A DNA stretch of 64,000 nucleotides, taken from Lactobacillus sp. ESL0246. GTDB lineage: Bacteria > Bacillota > Bacilli > Lactobacillales > Lactobacillaceae. Within the stretch, counting starts at the first letter, position 1, and every line of letters begins with the position of its first letter. The stretch covers positions 1-64,000 of the forward strand of contig NZ_REHC01000008.1 in assembly GCF_003692965.1 (NCBI RefSeq), written 5' to 3'. A program made the translations under genes and the position numbers. Below are positions 8,952-20,556 of this stretch, one piece after another. The notes beneath the pieces were generated by a model. It worked only from the letters and a program-made list of their open reading frames with translations, was not told the origin of the DNA and did no database searches.

Positions 8952-10148
8952 ATGGTTACAGAGAAAAAAATAAGAAGTTGGCACCTACTGCAGACCTTAT
9001 TACAATTGCTACTTGTAATATTTAGTTTAATTTATAGTTTATTTATTCATGCTGGTGGGATTACTACTTTTAAAGCATTTGTTTTGATAATTTTGATTAG
9101 TTTACAGTTTTCAGTATTAAATAAAAATGTAAATAGTAAGTTAATTCAATGCAATTATTATTTTCAGGCAATTAGTATCACTAGTACCCCAATTTTTTTC
9201 TTTACTTTTGTAAATGATCTTTCAATTAAGTATACAAATGATACTATAACAACATTTGTTTTGTGTCTTATTACAATTTATAAAATTTTTATGTTTATTC
9301 CTATGGGCGAATTGGCTATGGGAAATGTTCAGAATAAATGGGGACGTTTTTGTTTACTATGGTTTATATATTTGATTATCGAAATAGAATCTACTTATCC
9401 TATTCCCACTAACCCTTTTTTAAAGGCTTGTACCAATAGTGCAATTATTGGTAGTTTAAGTTTTGTTGTTACTACATGGTTTGTGATGAAAAAATGGGGA
9501 TTTCTTACTCCTAATTTTAAGTTTAGTTCAAGAGTTTCAAAGGTAATTTTGAGTATTCTAATTATTTTTATTGTCATAGATTGTCTGTTTAATGGTTTTA
9601 ATGATGCCAATTCATTGAACGGTATTCTTACTAACTGGAATTTTAGGGTAGCTTCAAATAGTAATCTTTTATATTTAACTTTAAATGCTTTTGCTGCTGG
9701 AATTGGTGAAGAATGGATGATGCGCTTTTGTATTTTAAGTTTTTTATTGAAGTTACTCCAAAATTCTAGTAGGCAAATCTTTTGGGCAATATTTCTTGAT
9801 GGCTTAATTTTTGGTCTAATTCATTTTTTAAATACTCCTGTTCAACCATTATCAGCTACTATTTTGCAAGTGATTAATGCAATGGTAGGAGGTATATTAT
9901 TTTCAACACTCTATTTATACACTGGTACAATTATTAGCAATATCGCATACCACTTCTTATATGATTTAGCGGGGATGATTGCGTCTGGGAGTACTTCGAT
10001 GTTAAGTCCTACAATATTTGACTGGCAATTATTAATTTTTATAGTTTTAATTTATCTCGGACTAGCTTTGTTTCTTGTTACAGGTAAACGTAAAAAAGTT
10101 GTCGAATATAATTTGAATCTTCAAGGATTAAATAAAAAGGCATTTTAA
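8952..10148 (+). CDS. CPBP-family intramembrane metalloprotease
   Basis: A 398-residue membrane protein with many hydrophobic spans. The C-terminal half holds the CPBP (Abi/CAAX-protease-like) motifs in order: GIGEEWMMR at about residue 250-258, FGLIHFLN near 290, and NIAYHFLYD near 330. The paired Glu and two His are the expected metal site. In lactobacilli such proteins are often found near bacteriocin genes and have been linked to self-immunity or peptide processing. Here the neighbour is a Nudix gene, so the role is open. Confidence 0.8.
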   Translation: MVTEKKIRSWHLLQTLLQLLLVIFSLIYSLFIHAGGITTFKAFVLIILISLQFSVLNKNVNSKLIQCNYYFQAISITSTPIFFFTFVNDLSIKYTNDTITTFVLCLITIYKIFMFIPMGELAMGNVQNKWGRFCLLWFIYLIIEIESTYPIPTNPFLKACTNSAIIGSLSFVVTTWFVMKKWGFLTPNFKFSSRVSKVILSILIIFIVIDCLFNGFNDANSLNGILTNWNFRVASNSNLLYLTLNAFAAGIGEEWMMRFCILSFLLKLLQNSSRQIFWAIFLDGLIFGLIHFLNTPVQPLSATILQVINAMVGGILFSTLYLYTGTIISNIAYHFLYDLAGMIASGSTSMLSPTIFDWQLLIFIVLIYLGLALFLVTGKRKKVVEYNLNLQGLNKKAF

Positions 10149-10184
10149 ATTTATAAGAGAAAAAGTTAAAATTAAGATAAAGCA

Positions 10185-10225
10185 AAAAAGCTTCACTTCG
10201 TACAATAAACGAAGTGAAGCTTTTT
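10185..10225. terminator. Bidirectional intrinsic terminator between the CPBP gene and rpoD
   Basis: AAAAAGCTTCACTTCG and its reverse complement flank a short loop, giving a 16-bp stem bordered by A-run and T-run. It can end both the plus-strand protease transcript and the minus-strand rpoD transcript. Confidence 0.85.
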
Positions 10226-10238
10226 GTATAGTATAAAG

Positions 10239-11360
10239 TTAATCCAAAAAATCACGTAACTGATTGGAACGACTAGGATGACGCAATTTCCGTAAAGCCT
10301 TGGCTTCAATTTGGCGAATACGTTCACGAGTAACACCAAAGACTTTCCCGACTTCTTCTAAAGTTCTAGTTCGGCCGTCATCAAGACCAAAACGTAATCG
10401 TAAAACATTCTCTTCTCGATCAGTAAGTGTATCTAAAACTTCTTCTAACTGCTCTTTCAACATTTCATATGAAGCATGTTGTTCTGGACTAGTTGCATCT
10501 TTATCTTTAATAAAGTCACCAAGATGAGAATCGTCTTCTTCACCAATTGGTGTTTCGAGTGAAACTGGTTCTTGAGCAATCTTAAGGATATCACGTACCT
10601 TGGAAGTTGGCATATCCATTTCGGCACCAATTTCTTCAGGTGTTGGTTCACGACCTAAATCTTGCAATAACTGTCTTTGAATTCTGATCAATTTGTTGAT
10701 TGTTTCTACCATGTGAACCGGAATTCTAATTGTCCGTGCCTGATCTGCGATTGCACGGGTAATGGCTTGCCTTATCCACCAGGTCGCATAAGTTGAAAAC
10801 TTGAACCCTAGGCTATAATCAAATTTATCTACAGCTTTCATTAATCCCATGTTACCTTCCTGAATTAAATCAAGAAAAGACATTCCACGTCCAACATACC
10901 GTTTAGCAATTGAGACAACAAGACGTAAGTTAGCTTCAGCTAATTCCTGCTTGGCTTCTTCATCACCTTTTTCAATTCTTTTAGCTAAAGAAATCTCTTG
11001 ATCGGCGTTTAAAAGCGGTACACGACCAATTTCTTTTAAATACATCCGCACAGGATCATTCATCCTCACGCTTGATGGAGCCGACATATCTTTTAGCTCG
11101 GCTTTTTCAATGTCTTTTTGTTTCTTTAAGGCTAATTTAGAAGGATCACCATTTTCATCAACGATACTTATCCCATTATCTTCAAATTCCTGAACTAATT
11201 GATCAACAGCTTTGCCCTGTAAATCATAGGGCTTAACAAGACGGTCAACAAATTCAGTTTCTGTAATTGCTTTATTCTTTTTAACATCTTTAACAACTTC
11301 TTTGACTACCTTATCAAGTGGTAATTTTTCAGTATTGTTAGTGTCTTTCTTTTCTGCCAT
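10239..11360 (-). CDS. rpoD: Primary sigma factor RpoD (SigA)
   Basis: A 373-residue housekeeping sigma-70. Region 2 (residues about 135-205) has the [10 protein letters not shown] core-binding segment and [13 protein letters not shown] for -10 recognition. Region 4.2 near the C-terminus holds the helix-turn-helix [16 protein letters not shown]. The N-terminal part is short and charged, as in Gram-positive SigA. It is preceded by dnaG (13 bases), the classical macromolecular-synthesis operon order. Confidence 0.97.
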   Translation of the reverse strand: MAEKKDTNNTEKLPLDKVVKEVVKDVKKNKAITETEFVDRLVKPYDLQGKAVDQLVQEFEDNGISIVDENGDPSKLALKKQKDIEKAELKDMSAPSSVRMNDPVRMYLKEIGRVPLLNADQEISLAKRIEKGDEEAKQELAEANLRLVVSIAKRYVGRGMSFLDLIQEGNMGLMKAVDKFDYSLGFKFSTYATWWIRQAITRAIADQARTIRIPVHMVETINKLIRIQRQLLQDLGREPTPEEIGAEMDMPTSKVRDILKIAQEPVSLETPIGEEDDSHLGDFIKDKDATSPEQHASYEMLKEQLEEVLDTLTDREENVLRLRFGLDDGRTRTLEEVGKVFGVTRERIRQIEAKALRKLRHPSRSNQLRDFLD

Positions 11361-11373
11361 TATAAGCCCCCCT

Positions 11374-13176
11374 CTAACCTTGGATTCGCTTTAACTGTAA
11401 GATTTTCTGAGTAATTTTAATAATCTCTTGGTTATCCATTTTTCTTTTGGCTTCCTGAAGATCATTCATAAGATCATGCAATTGAATATTAATTTGTCGC
11501 ATTTGTAAGGAATGAATTTGCTCATCAATCTCCTTGTTTGAAAAATCCTGAGGCATGTCTGTCATTTCAGTATTAACTATTATACCTTGAAGTTCGCCAG
11601 GAATAAAATTTAAGAAACTATTAGCAGACGGATTTTTATGTATTTCACAAAAATTTAACCAAAGCTCCGCTAATTTTTGATAATCCTGATCGGGAAACAA
11701 AAACTTGTTTTCCAACAAATAATTACGTGCATGTTCAGAGTGAATGAATAAATATAGCAATCTGGTTTGAACAGGATCGATTTTACTAGTACCATTTCCT
11801 TCAATTGGAGAAATAATATTATCATCATTTATTGAATCTGCTATAAAATAACTAGCTTTATGCTGTCTTGCTGTATTAAATTGTCTGCGATATTTCACTA
11901 AATTTATTTTAAGTGAATCTTTTGACACATTTTGTTGCTTAGAAATTTTGTCTAAATATAAATCCTGTTCAACGGGATTAGGTAATTGAACAATTTCTTT
12001 GACAGCTTCGTCTAAATAAACAAGTTTTTCTCTATCATTATCTAGGTTGTATTTTTGGGCTAAACGTTTTAAGAAAAAATCAGTTGGTGTAAGTGCTGCT
12101 TTAATCTCATCACGGTATTTAGCAGTACCGTATTTTTTTACATACTCGTCTGGATCAAGTTTTTCAGGTAAAACAACAATTCCCAAACTGAAATTACCGG
12201 TTTTAGCAAACATTTTTGCCGCTCTTTCCTCTGCATGAATCCCTGGATCGTCACCATCGTAATTAATAATGATAGTGTTAGTGATACGTCTAAGCATGTA
12301 AACTTGCTGGTCAGTTAGACTTGTGCCCATAGAAGCAATCCCAGAATTAATTCCAGCTTTATAAGCAGCAATCACATCCATATATCCTTCGTATAAAATT
12401 AAATGACCTTCTGATTTTGCCGCTTTTTTAGCTTCTGCAAAGTGAAAAAGCAACTTTGATTTATTAAAAATTTTTGTTTCAGGACTGTTAATATACTTGG
12501 CCTCAGATTTATCATTTGATATCCGACGCCCAGAAAAGGCAATGACATAATCGCCTTCATTACTTAAGGGAAACATTAATCGATCACGGAAACGATCGAA
12601 CATTTCCCCCTTATTAGATTGAACAAATAAACCACTTTTTATTAAATCATCATCTTTATATTTACGTTCACGTAAATATGTTAAAAGTAAATTGTTTTGT
12701 TTAGGCGCATAACCAATACGAAAATGATCAATAATCGTAGAATCAAGTCCTCGCGAAGTGGCATATTCTAATCCTCTTTTACCCGCATTAGTTGAAATTA
12801 ATACGCGATGATAGAATTTAGCTGCTTCTTCGGTAATTTCAATTAAAACATTAGAGTACCTAATCGAATGATGCTTAAATTCAGAAATTTCAATATTGGC
12901 TATATCAGCGCCCTTTTGAACACTCTCTGGAAAAGTCAGATTTTCTTTTTCCATTAGAAAAGTAAAAACATTGCCACCTTTACCACAACCAAAACATTTG
13001 AAAAACTGTTTTGGTTCATTGACTGTAAATGAGGGTGTCTTTTCTTGATGAAAAGGGCACAAGCCAACATAATCTTTGCCTTTTTTCTCAAGCGTTACAT
13101 ATTGACCGATTACATCTACAATATTCAGATTTTTACGAACCTTAGCAATTGTTTCTTCAGAAATTAATCCTGCCAT
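11374..13176 (-). CDS. dnaG: DNA primase DnaG
   Basis: About 600 residues. It makes RNA primers for replication. The N-terminal zinc-binding motif reads [11 protein letters not shown] then CFGCGKGGN; the TOPRIM core includes [12 protein letters not shown] and a later acidic NYDGDDPG. The reading frame can be extended to a GTG at 13191, but the ATG at 13176 gives the conserved start MAGLISEE. Lies between glyS and rpoD on the same strand. Confidence 0.95.
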   Translation of the reverse strand: MAGLISEETIAKVRKNLNIVDVIGQYVTLEKKGKDYVGLCPFHQEKTPSFTVNEPKQFFKCFGCGKGGNVFTFLMEKENLTFPESVQKGADIANIEISEFKHHSIRYSNVLIEITEEAAKFYHRVLISTNAGKRGLEYATSRGLDSTIIDHFRIGYAPKQNNLLLTYLRERKYKDDDLIKSGLFVQSNKGEMFDRFRDRLMFPLSNEGDYVIAFSGRRISNDKSEAKYINSPETKIFNKSKLLFHFAEAKKAAKSEGHLILYEGYMDVIAAYKAGINSGIASMGTSLTDQQVYMLRRITNTIIINYDGDDPGIHAEERAAKMFAKTGNFSLGIVVLPEKLDPDEYVKKYGTAKYRDEIKAALTPTDFFLKRLAQKYNLDNDREKLVYLDEAVKEIVQLPNPVEQDLYLDKISKQQNVSKDSLKINLVKYRRQFNTARQHKASYFIADSINDDNIISPIEGNGTSKIDPVQTRLLYLFIHSEHARNYLLENKFLFPDQDYQKLAELWLNFCEIHKNPSANSFLNFIPGELQGIIVNTEMTDMPQDFSNKEIDEQIHSLQMRQINIQLHDLMNDLQEAKRKMDNQEIIKITQKILQLKRIQG

Positions 13177-13202
13177 CTTTTGATCGCCCACTACTTCATT
13201 TA

Positions 13203-15269
13203 TTATTTAATAACCAGTTTACTTAAGTCTCCTAAATAACCAGCAAGATGTGCAACAGCACTGAGTTGAGCCAATCGATTATTTTTAACTTTCACATCTT
13301 TGTCCATAATCATGTTAGCTTCAAAATAACGATTAATTAGTGGCTGTAATCTAACAAAACCATCATAAAGGTCTGTTAAATCAGTAACTTGACTTAATGA
13401 CTGAACACCAGCATTTAACTCATTCTCACTATCATTTTCAAATAATTCTGAATTAACTGAATCCTGACCCTGATATTTTGCCTTCTTTAAAATATTATTA
13501 ATCCGAATAAGGCTTTCAACAACTGGTTTGAATTTTTCATCGTCATGATGGATTTGTAAAACATTTGCTGCCGCCAAAATTTGAATTGGATCTTGCTGTC
13601 TTGAAGCTAGTACGGCATCAATGATGTCATATTTAAAGTTGTTTTTCTGTAAATATTGATTTATCCGATCTCGAATGAATGAAGCAATTTCTTCATCTTG
13701 GGAATCAGTGTTAGGTAATTTAGCACTTGTTTTACCATCGAGTGCAATAACAATCGCTGGTAAAACCTCATTAAACGGTAACGACCAATTTTGTTTAAGT
13801 AAAATGCGAACAATTCCGTAAGCATAACGTCTTAGTGCGTATGGATCGTTGGAAGAACTTGGGATCATACCTGCTGCAAAGAAAGTAATAATAGTATCTA
13901 GTTTATCAGCAATTGATAAAAGTGCCCCTACCGTTGTTTGAGGTAATTCACCTTCTGAAGTCGTTGGCATGTAGTGCTCCTTGATTGCAATAGAAACACT
14001 ATTTTTTTCTCCTGCCAATTCGGCATAGTGCATGCCCATAACGCCCTGTAATTCAGCAAATTCACCAACCATTTGAGTAACCAAATCAAATTTATATAAT
14101 TCACTGGCCCGGTCAAAGTCTACTTTTGTTTGTTCATCAAGATGCCATTTTTTGACCAAAAATTCGCCAATTATTTTTACTCGTTTAACTTTCTCGGACA
14201 TGGATCCGATTTTATCATGGAATGAGACGTTATCTAATTTTTGAACAAAATGGCTTAATGGATATTTCCGGTCTTCATCATAGAAAAATTGGGCATCATC
14301 TAGTCGAGCAACGAGCACTTTTTCATTTCCTAAAATCACATTTTCTAAGAATTCTTTGTTTCCATTACGAACTGCAATAAAATGGTTAACCAATTTACCA
14401 TTTTGATCATAAACTTCAAAATAGCGTTGATTATCTTTCATTGAAGTAATCAGTACTTCTTGTGGCATCTGCAGATATTTCTTGTCAAATGAGCCGGCAA
14501 ACACAGTTGGGTATTCGACCAAATTAGTAACTTCTTCCAACAGGCTTTTATCTAACTTAATTTGCCAATCATGCTTCTTGACGAGACTATTTATTTGGTC
14601 AACAATCATTTCTTTACGTTTATTAGCATCAACGATAACAAACTGATCTTTTAGGGCATCTTCATAATCACTTGTTTTTGCTAAAACGATTGATTCACCG
14701 AGAAAACGATGACCATAGGTTTTTCGACCAGCGGTAATATCAAGCAATTTTACGGGAATTACGTCATTACCAAAAAGAGAAACAATCCAGTGAATTGGAC
14801 GTATAAATTCAAAATCATTTGTATGCCACCTCATTTTGGTTGGAAATGTCATAGCTTTAATGACGTCACTCATTTGCAAAAGAATTTCGCTGGCAAGCTT
14901 ACCTTCTTTTTGGATATGAAGATAAGCATATTCAGTGCCTTTTAATTCTTCGAAATAAATATCGTCAGTGGTCATCCCTTGACCACGTGCAAATCCTTGT
15001 GCAGCTTTAGTCCAATTTTCATCTTGATCTAAAGCTATTTTTTTCGCTGGTCCTTTCTTAATTTCGTCGATGTCTTCTTGCTTTTCTGCTAAGTTCTCAA
15101 CTAAAATTGTCAATCGTCGTGGAGTTGAAAAAGTTTTAATATTTTTAAACTTTAAACCATTATCAAGTAAAAATTTTTGGGTTCGATCAGCCAATTGTTT
15201 TACACTTCTAGAAACAACATGAGCTGGCATTTCCTCTGTACCGATTTCAAATAAATAATCTTTAGTCAT
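13203..15269 (-). CDS. glyS: Glycyl-tRNA synthetase beta subunit
   Basis: A 688-residue beta subunit of the tetrameric bacterial GlyRS, which charges tRNA-Gly together with GlyQ. The N-terminus has the family opening [11 protein letters not shown], and the HD-like region and C-terminal anticodon-binding-like domain are present at normal length. It overlaps glyQ by 8 bases, so the subunits are translationally coupled. Controlled by the T-box upstream of glyQ. Confidence 0.96.
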   Translation of the reverse strand: MTKDYLFEIGTEEMPAHVVSRSVKQLADRTQKFLLDNGLKFKNIKTFSTPRRLTILVENLAEKQEDIDEIKKGPAKKIALDQDENWTKAAQGFARGQGMTTDDIYFEELKGTEYAYLHIQKEGKLASEILLQMSDVIKAMTFPTKMRWHTNDFEFIRPIHWIVSLFGNDVIPVKLLDITAGRKTYGHRFLGESIVLAKTSDYEDALKDQFVIVDANKRKEMIVDQINSLVKKHDWQIKLDKSLLEEVTNLVEYPTVFAGSFDKKYLQMPQEVLITSMKDNQRYFEVYDQNGKLVNHFIAVRNGNKEFLENVILGNEKVLVARLDDAQFFYDEDRKYPLSHFVQKLDNVSFHDKIGSMSEKVKRVKIIGEFLVKKWHLDEQTKVDFDRASELYKFDLVTQMVGEFAELQGVMGMHYAELAGEKNSVSIAIKEHYMPTTSEGELPQTTVGALLSIADKLDTIITFFAAGMIPSSSNDPYALRRYAYGIVRILLKQNWSLPFNEVLPAIVIALDGKTSAKLPNTDSQDEEIASFIRDRINQYLQKNNFKYDIIDAVLASRQQDPIQILAAANVLQIHHDDEKFKPVVESLIRINNILKKAKYQGQDSVNSELFENDSENELNAGVQSLSQVTDLTDLYDGFVRLQPLINRYFEANMIMDKDVKVKNNRLAQLSAVAHLAGYLGDLSKLVIK

Positions 15270-16179
15270 TTTTAAGCCCCGCCTTCTTATCTTCCGCGCT
15301 CTTTAATAGCGGGAAGCCTCTTTTTTCACGTTCTTCGACAAAGCAAACTGCTACTTCATGAGCTAAATTTCTAATTCTTGATAGATAGCCAGCCCGCTCC
15401 GTTACCGAAACTGCTCCGCGAGCATCAAGCAAGTTAAATGTATGAGAACATTTTAAAATATAATCATAAGCTGGTTGCACTAAGTTTAAACCAATCAATT
15501 CTTTAGCAGTTCTCTCATATACATCAAAAAACTTTAATAAATCCTGCTGGTTTGATTCTTCAAATGCATACTTAGAGTTTTCATATTCTGCTTCTTTGAA
15601 AATATCACGGTACAAAACTCCATTGCCCCATTCTAAGTCAAAAACAGAATTAACATCTTGAATATATGATGCCAGCCTTTCGACACCATACGTAATTTCA
15701 CTCATTGTTGGCTTGACGTTAAGTTCCCCCACAACTTGGAAGTAAGTAAACTGACTAACTTCCATACCATCAAGCCAGACTTCCCAACCAACACCGGCAC
15801 AGCCCATTGATGGATTTTCCCAGTTATCTTCAACAAACCGAATGTCATGTTCTAAAGGATTAATCCCAAGAACCTTTAAACTATCTAAATAATATTGTTG
15901 AATTTCTTCTGGAGAAGGCTTGATTACGACCTGAAATTGATGGTGCTGGAATAAACGATTAGGATTGTCACCATAGCGACCATCTGCAGGTCGTCTTGAA
16001 GGCTCTACATAGCAAGCAGCCCATGGTTCCGGTCCAACGGCGCGTAAAAAAGTATATGGACTCATTGTTCCTGCCCCTTTTTCAACATCGTAAGAAGGCA
16101 TTACCATGCAGCCTTTAGATGACCAAAATTCTTCCAATTTAAAAATCATATCTTGAATAGTTAATTTTTTCTTTGCCAT
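15262..16179 (-). CDS. glyQ: Glycyl-tRNA synthetase alpha subunit
   Basis: The catalytic alpha subunit, about 305 residues. Typical segments include [18 protein letters not shown], the [14 protein letters not shown] motif and [14 protein letters not shown]. The open frame reaches 16197, but the ATG at 16179 (MAKKKL) has the strong RBS AGGAAGG just before it and is taken as the start. First gene of the glyQS operon and preceded by a T-box. Confidence 0.96.
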   Translation of the reverse strand: MAKKKLTIQDMIFKLEEFWSSKGCMVMPSYDVEKGAGTMSPYTFLRAVGPEPWAACYVEPSRRPADGRYGDNPNRLFQHHQFQVVIKPSPEEIQQYYLDSLKVLGINPLEHDIRFVEDNWENPSMGCAGVGWEVWLDGMEVSQFTYFQVVGELNVKPTMSEITYGVERLASYIQDVNSVFDLEWGNGVLYRDIFKEAEYENSKYAFEESNQQDLLKFFDVYERTAKELIGLNLVQPAYDYILKCSHTFNLLDARGAVSVTERAGYLSRIRNLAHEVAVCFVEEREKRGFPLLKSAEDKKAGLKND

Positions 16180-16202
16180 TTTATATCCTTCCTGCATAAG
16201 GC

Positions 16203-16410
16203 CATAAAAAAAGCCTATGCAAAACTTGCATAGGGACGATTTAATCGCGGTTCCACCCTAATTCAGGGATGTTTTGTTTATTATTCCCTGCTCTTAATTA
16301 AATTGACTAGAGGTGCCTTTTCCCAGATGTCCTCACACTATCTGACACTCGCTTAACTGGTACTTTTTTAAATCCTCATCCTCATCAAAGTACAATAATA
16401 TTTTATCATA
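16203..16410 (-). promoter_or_regulatory. T-box riboswitch upstream of glyQS
   Basis: On the minus strand the T-box sequence AGGGTGGAACCGCGA lies at 16245-16259. It is followed by a terminator stem CCTATGCAA / TTGCATAGG with a run of seven T (16205-16233). Uncharged tRNA-Gly should favour antitermination and transcription of glyQS. The specifier codon was not assigned with confidence; glycine is inferred from the downstream genes. Confidence 0.88.
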
Positions 16411-16431
16411 ATAACTATGTGAGCTAAAGGC

Positions 16432-17187
16432 TTAGGGCAATAAATTTAACTCATCAAGAAATTTTTTAGTCTTTAAATTTAAATCAATTGTTTCTTGATA
16501 AATTTGATCAATTGCCCGACGAGTTGCTTTTTTGGTATCTTTATTAATTGTAATGGTGCCTAATCGTTGAAATGGTACTAATCCAATTGTTCTTAAAACG
16601 GCGGTTTGCTTAGGTTGAAGATGGAGTCTGTGAGCATCCGTGTAAAAATGTTGCTTACAAAGAATACCACCGTACTTAATTGAGTAGTCAAACTCGCCAT
16701 TTTTTTCCCCACAAACAACACATTTATGAAGCTCTGGTTCAACTCCATAAGCTGCTAACAATTGCATTTGTACAATTTGTGAAATCATTTCTGGATCAGA
16801 TTGTTCGACGATTTTTTGTAAAGCAAATTCAGCAAGATCATAGTATTTACCCACATTTTGATATTCGACAAATGCATGGTCAATTAAATCCAAAATAAAT
16901 GAGGCATAAGCATTCATTGTCAAATTGTTAAATATCCCATCAAATTGTTGTATGTTTTTGTAGGTTCGCAAGTTACTAATTCCCTGCCCAGTGGTCGAGA
17001 TGACATAAGTACCGTGGGAAAAGTTAAGTAGAGCTGCTCCTAATTTTGACTTAGGTTTAAGTGCCCCATGAGCAATCATTGTTAAGATCCCGTTTTTTTG
17101 GGTTATGATCTTAGCCAATAAATCAGCTTCATTGTATTTTTGCCGTTTAAAAATAATTCCCTGAACTTCGATCAGTTCGTGTGACAT
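16432..17187 (-). CDS. recO: DNA repair protein RecO
   Basis: A 251-residue recombination mediator that helps load RecA on SSB-coated DNA. The N-terminal OB-fold is recognisable (EVQGIIFKRQKYNEAD), and a zinc-finger-like CVVCGEKNGEF...C motif lies around residues 149-175. Located 3 bases downstream of era in the conserved phoH-ybeY-era-recO order. Confidence 0.93.
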   Translation of the reverse strand: MSHELIEVQGIIFKRQKYNEADLLAKIITQKNGILTMIAHGALKPKSKLGAALLNFSHGTYVISTTGQGISNLRTYKNIQQFDGIFNNLTMNAYASFILDLIDHAFVEYQNVGKYYDLAEFALQKIVEQSDPEMISQIVQMQLLAAYGVEPELHKCVVCGEKNGEFDYSIKYGGILCKQHFYTDAHRLHLQPKQTAVLRTIGLVPFQRLGTITINKDTKKATRRAIDQIYQETIDLNLKTKKFLDELNLLP

Positions 17188-17190
17188 GGT

Positions 17191-18099
17191 TTAAGATAAA
17201 TCCTTTTTGTTGTATCCAATCTGTTTTAAAAATCGCGGATCAGACCGCCAATTTCGTTGAACTTTTACCCATAAATGAAGGTTTACCTTTTCTCCGAGTA
17301 ACTCTTCAATTTGTTTACGAGAATTAATGCCAATTTGCTTAAGCATTTTCCCACCTTTGCCAATGATGATGCCCTTTTGACCACTCTTTTCAACGTAAAT
17401 TGTAGCTTCAATCTGGAGTTTGTTATTTTCGTGCTGATTCATTTGTTCAACCCAAACTGCTGCAGCATGAGGAACTTCTTCGTCTGTTAAATTTAGCAAT
17501 TGCTCACGAATTAATTCAGCAACCATAAAGTATTCCGGTCTGTCTGTGATTTGTTCTGCGTCATAGTATGCAGGTCCTTTGGGAAGATACTCATGCAAAA
17601 CTTGTGTTAAATCCGAAATACCAATTCCTTGAGTTGCAGAAATGGGAAGATATTCTTTGAAAATGTTTAACTGGCGATATTCATCAATTATTTCTAATAG
17701 ATCATTTGGGTTTACACGGTCTACTTTATTAATTAACAGAAATACTGGTATTTTTACTTGTTTTAGCAGATTTACAATATAAGCATCACCCTTGCCCATC
17801 TTTTCTGGTTCGACCATAAATAATATTAAATCCACATCGTTTAAACTAGATATACTAGCCTTATCCATGTAATCGTCAAGATCACCATGTGGCTTAAAAA
17901 TACCTGGAGTATCAACAAAAACCACTTGCATATCATCAGTTGTATAAATGCCAGAAATTTTATTTCGGGTTGTTTGTGGTTTATTCGAAGTTATTGCAAC
18001 TTTTTGACCAACTAAATAATTCATTAACGTTGATTTACCAACATTTGGTCGACCTAAAAGGGCCACAAACCCTGATTTGTTTTGTGTGTTGCTGGTCAT
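17191..18099 (-). CDS. era: Ribosome-assembly GTPase Era
   Basis: A 302-residue GTPase for 16S rRNA maturation. G1 GRPNVGKST (residues about 16-24), G3 DTPG near 62, G4 NKVD near 124, and a C-terminal KH domain with [14 protein letters not shown]. The start overlaps the ybeY stop by one base. Confidence 0.97.
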   Translation of the reverse strand: MTSNTQNKSGFVALLGRPNVGKSTLMNYLVGQKVAITSNKPQTTRNKISGIYTTDDMQVVFVDTPGIFKPHGDLDDYMDKASISSLNDVDLILFMVEPEKMGKGDAYIVNLLKQVKIPVFLLINKVDRVNPNDLLEIIDEYRQLNIFKEYLPISATQGIGISDLTQVLHEYLPKGPAYYDAEQITDRPEYFMVAELIREQLLNLTDEEVPHAAAVWVEQMNQHENNKLQIEATIYVEKSGQKGIIIGKGGKMLKQIGINSRKQIEELLGEKVNLHLWVKVQRNWRSDPRFLKQIGYNKKDLS

Positions 18100-18623
18100 T
18101 ACTTACCCCTGCCTTCATCTAATTGATCTGGATATAGTGGTAATCCATAATCCTCTAAAACTTTACCTTGAATACCAAACATTACTTTTGCTTCCGCAGG
18201 TTTAATATGGTCATAGCCATTAAGATGTAAAAAGCCATGAACTAAAGTGTAACCAAATTCTCGCCGCCATCCAGTTTCGTATTCCTCGCTGTGACGCTTA
18301 ATAACACTAGGACACATGATTAAATCACCAATATCTTCACAAAAATTGGGATCTGAGGCAAATGCTTCTAAATCTACTTGATCATCGCCATCCTCAATTG
18401 CAAAAGAAATGACATCGGTTGGTCGATTTTTGCTGCGGTATTTACGATTAATTTCTTGGCTACGATTTTCGTCAACAAAACTAATACTCATTTCCAAGTT
18501 GTTTTTTTTAGCAATTTCTTTTTTTGCAAGTAAAAGCAACTTGGAAATCCACTTTGTCCAATCAAACTCTGTATTTTGCAAAAATTGCACTTCATCATTA
18601 TATGTGATATTGATTGAACTCAT
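18099..18623 (-). CDS. ybeY: Endoribonuclease YbeY
   Basis: A 174-residue metal-dependent RNase for rRNA processing. The signature [11 protein letters not shown] (three-His zinc site) lies near residues 130-140 and RPTDVISFA near 65-73. Overlaps both phoH and era by one base. The cdd/dgkA genes often found in this interval in other Firmicutes are absent. Confidence 0.95.
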   Translation of the reverse strand: MSSINITYNDEVQFLQNTEFDWTKWISKLLLLAKKEIAKKNNLEMSISFVDENRSQEINRKYRSKNRPTDVISFAIEDGDDQVDLEAFASDPNFCEDIGDLIMCPSVIKRHSEEYETGWRREFGYTLVHGFLHLNGYDHIKPAEAKVMFGIQGKVLEDYGLPLYPDQLDEGRGK

Positions 18624-19579
18624 TAAGTTCGGTCTTCTCCTTTTTCATAAGCATTAATAATTTTAGCAACAACAGGATGACGAACAACGTCATTGGCAGA
18701 AAAATCAACAAATTTAATTTGATCAATATTCTTTAAAATATGTTTTGCATCAATTAGTCCACTTCGTTGACGTCCGGGCAAATCTACTTGAGTCATGTCT
18801 CCATTAACAATCATCTTGGAATTAAAGCCTAATCGTGTAAGAAACATTTTCATTTGTGCATCCGTTGTGTTTTGTGCTTCATCAAGAATAATAAAGGCAT
18901 CATCAAGTGTTCTTCCGCGCATGTAAGCAAGCGGGGCAACTTCAATTACACCCCTTTCCATCAAGTGATCGGTTGTATTGGTTCCTAAAATTGAGTAGAG
19001 CGAATCATATATTGGACGTAAATATGGATCAACCTTTTCCTTTAAATCGCCGGGTAAAAATCCTAATGATTCTCCTGCTTCAATAGCTGGTCGAGTTAAA
19101 ACTATTCGTGAAACTTCACCTTTTTTAAATGCTGCAACAGCACAAACAACAGCAATAAAAGTCTTACCTGTACCGGCAGGTCCAATACCAAATACGACAT
19201 CATGCTGTTCAATTGCTTCAACATAGTTTTTCTGACCTATATTTTTAACTCTAATCGGTTTGCCTTTAGCATCCCGAATTAAAATTTTTTTATATAAATC
19301 CGGAAAATATTCAATCGTTCCTTTATCAGCCATCTTCATCGCACTAACAATATCGGGTGCGCTAATATTAATATCAGCACTAACCAAATTGTCTAAAGCT
19401 TCTAAGACGGCAATAACTTTGCTAATTTGGCTTTCGCTACCGTCAATCATAACTTGGTTTCCAGTATCAGTTATACTAACGTCATAACCATTAGCCAATA
19501 AATCAAGGTTATGATCATTAACACCTACTAGTTTTTGGATGTTTTCTGGTTTTTTTGGAATAAAATTGGTTTGAGCCAA
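18623..19579 (-). CDS. phoH: PhoH-like ATPase
   Basis: A 318-residue PhoH-family protein. Walker A GPAGTGKT is near residue 133-140 and Walker B IILDEAQNTT near 230-239. Family members are predicted RNA helicases or ribonuclease-associated ATPases; the cellular role is not fully defined. It is the first gene of the tight phoH-ybeY-era-recO block, whose members are largely involved in ribosome biogenesis. Confidence 0.92.
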   Translation of the reverse strand: MAQTNFIPKKPENIQKLVGVNDHNLDLLANGYDVSITDTGNQVMIDGSESQISKVIAVLEALDNLVSADINISAPDIVSAMKMADKGTIEYFPDLYKKILIRDAKGKPIRVKNIGQKNYVEAIEQHDVVFGIGPAGTGKTFIAVVCAVAAFKKGEVSRIVLTRPAIEAGESLGFLPGDLKEKVDPYLRPIYDSLYSILGTNTTDHLMERGVIEVAPLAYMRGRTLDDAFIILDEAQNTTDAQMKMFLTRLGFNSKMIVNGDMTQVDLPGRQRSGLIDAKHILKNIDQIKFVDFSANDVVRHPVVAKIINAYEKGEDRT

Positions 19580-19602
19580 ATTAACTATACTCCTTTTCTC
19601 GT

Positions 19603-20046
19603 CTAGCTCAATTGAGCTTTGACCGCATTAGCAGCCATTTTACCATCAGCTCTACCTTTAATTTTCGGCATTATGACTTTCATTACCTTGCCAAAATCAG
19701 CTTTGTTACTAGCATGCACTTCATCAATTGATTCTTTAACGATTTTTTGTAGCTCTTGCTCAGAAAGCTGCTCGGGTAAATAACTTTCAATAATTCTTAA
19801 CTCCGAACGAGTTTCATCAACTAAATCATCACGCTTTGCCTTCTCAAATTCTGCAATTGATTCCTCACGTTGTTTTTTTTCACGATTTAGAATAGTTAAT
19901 TCTTCGTCTGGTGTTAGCTCATGACCAACTTCTATTTTTTCATTCATTAAAGCAGCTTTGATCATCCGAACAGTATTTAACTTAACTTTGTCACGCGACT
20001 TCATTGCAGTTTTCATATCAGTCATAATTTGTTCTGCTAAACTCAA
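19603..20046 (-). CDS. GatB/YqeY-domain protein
   Basis: A 147-residue helical protein of the YqeY family, related to the tail domain of the GatB amidotransferase subunit that binds tRNA. Conserved features include the N-terminal MKSRDKVKLNTVRMIKAAL, the ESYLPEQLSEQEL segment and the C-terminal KGRADGKMA. It sits between rpsU and phoH, a usual position in Firmicutes. Its function is unproven. Confidence 0.88.
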   Translation of the reverse strand: MSLAEQIMTDMKTAMKSRDKVKLNTVRMIKAALMNEKIEVGHELTPDEELTILNREKKQREESIAEFEKAKRDDLVDETRSELRIIESYLPEQLSEQELQKIVKESIDEVHASNKADFGKVMKVIMPKIKGRADGKMAANAVKAQLS

Positions 20047-20133
20047 CTTAATTACCTCTTTCTAAACAATGTCTACTTAGATTATAGCAAATCTTTAGTT
20101 CAGTATAAAACAAATAAAAGATTATTTAACATA

Positions 20134-20172
20134 AAAAAACAACTTTAATCAAGGGATCAAAGTTGTTTTTTA
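20134..20172 (-). terminator. Terminator-like hairpin after rpsU
   Basis: AAAAAACAACTTT and AAAGTTGTTTTTT form a 13-bp stem. It lies only 4 bases beyond the rpsU stop, so it could terminate or attenuate rpsU transcription before yqeY. Confidence 0.75.
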
Positions 20173-20179
20173 TTATTAA

Positions 20180-20356
20180 TTAATAATGCTTACGTTTACG
20201 AGCTGCTTCAGATTTAAGCTTTCTACGTACACTTGGCTTTTCATAAAATTCGCGTTTACGGTATTCTTGTAAAGTACCACTTCTAGAAACGGAACGTTTG
20301 AAACGACGAAGAGCATCATCAATAGACTCGTTTTCGTGAACGACTGTCTTTGCCAT
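20180..20356 (-). CDS. rpsU: 30S ribosomal protein bS21
   Basis: A 58-residue basic protein with the bS21 pattern: a [18 protein letters not shown] start, [19 protein letters not shown] centre and a basic KRKHY tail. The frame stays open to 20398, but the ATG at 20356 follows GGAGGGATCACAT and gives the normal length. Confidence 0.96.
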   Translation of the reverse strand: MAKTVVHENESIDDALRRFKRSVSRSGTLQEYRKREFYEKPSVRRKLKSEAARKRKHY

Positions 20357-20556
20357 ATGTGATCCCTCCTTCCATTTCTTGACGTTACCGTCATGCATTT
20401 ATTTAAATTATATCAAACCATTGTAATCGGTCAATACAAACATGCAATATTTTTTAAAATTATTTTTCATCATCGCAGTTTAACTTTAATTAATTTATAC
20501 TAAATATGTTAAAGATTTCAGTTAAATTGTATAATTTAAGTAAAAAGGAGTTCAAT

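Noticed and set aside
16203-16410. GC-richer GCGGTTCCACCC region as a tRNA-like gene
   Set aside because: The motif is the minus-strand T-box and is followed by a terminator; no cloverleaf is visible.
20176-20394. 72-residue ORF overlapping rpsU in another frame
   Set aside because: It overlaps the clear bS21 gene and shows no known protein pattern.
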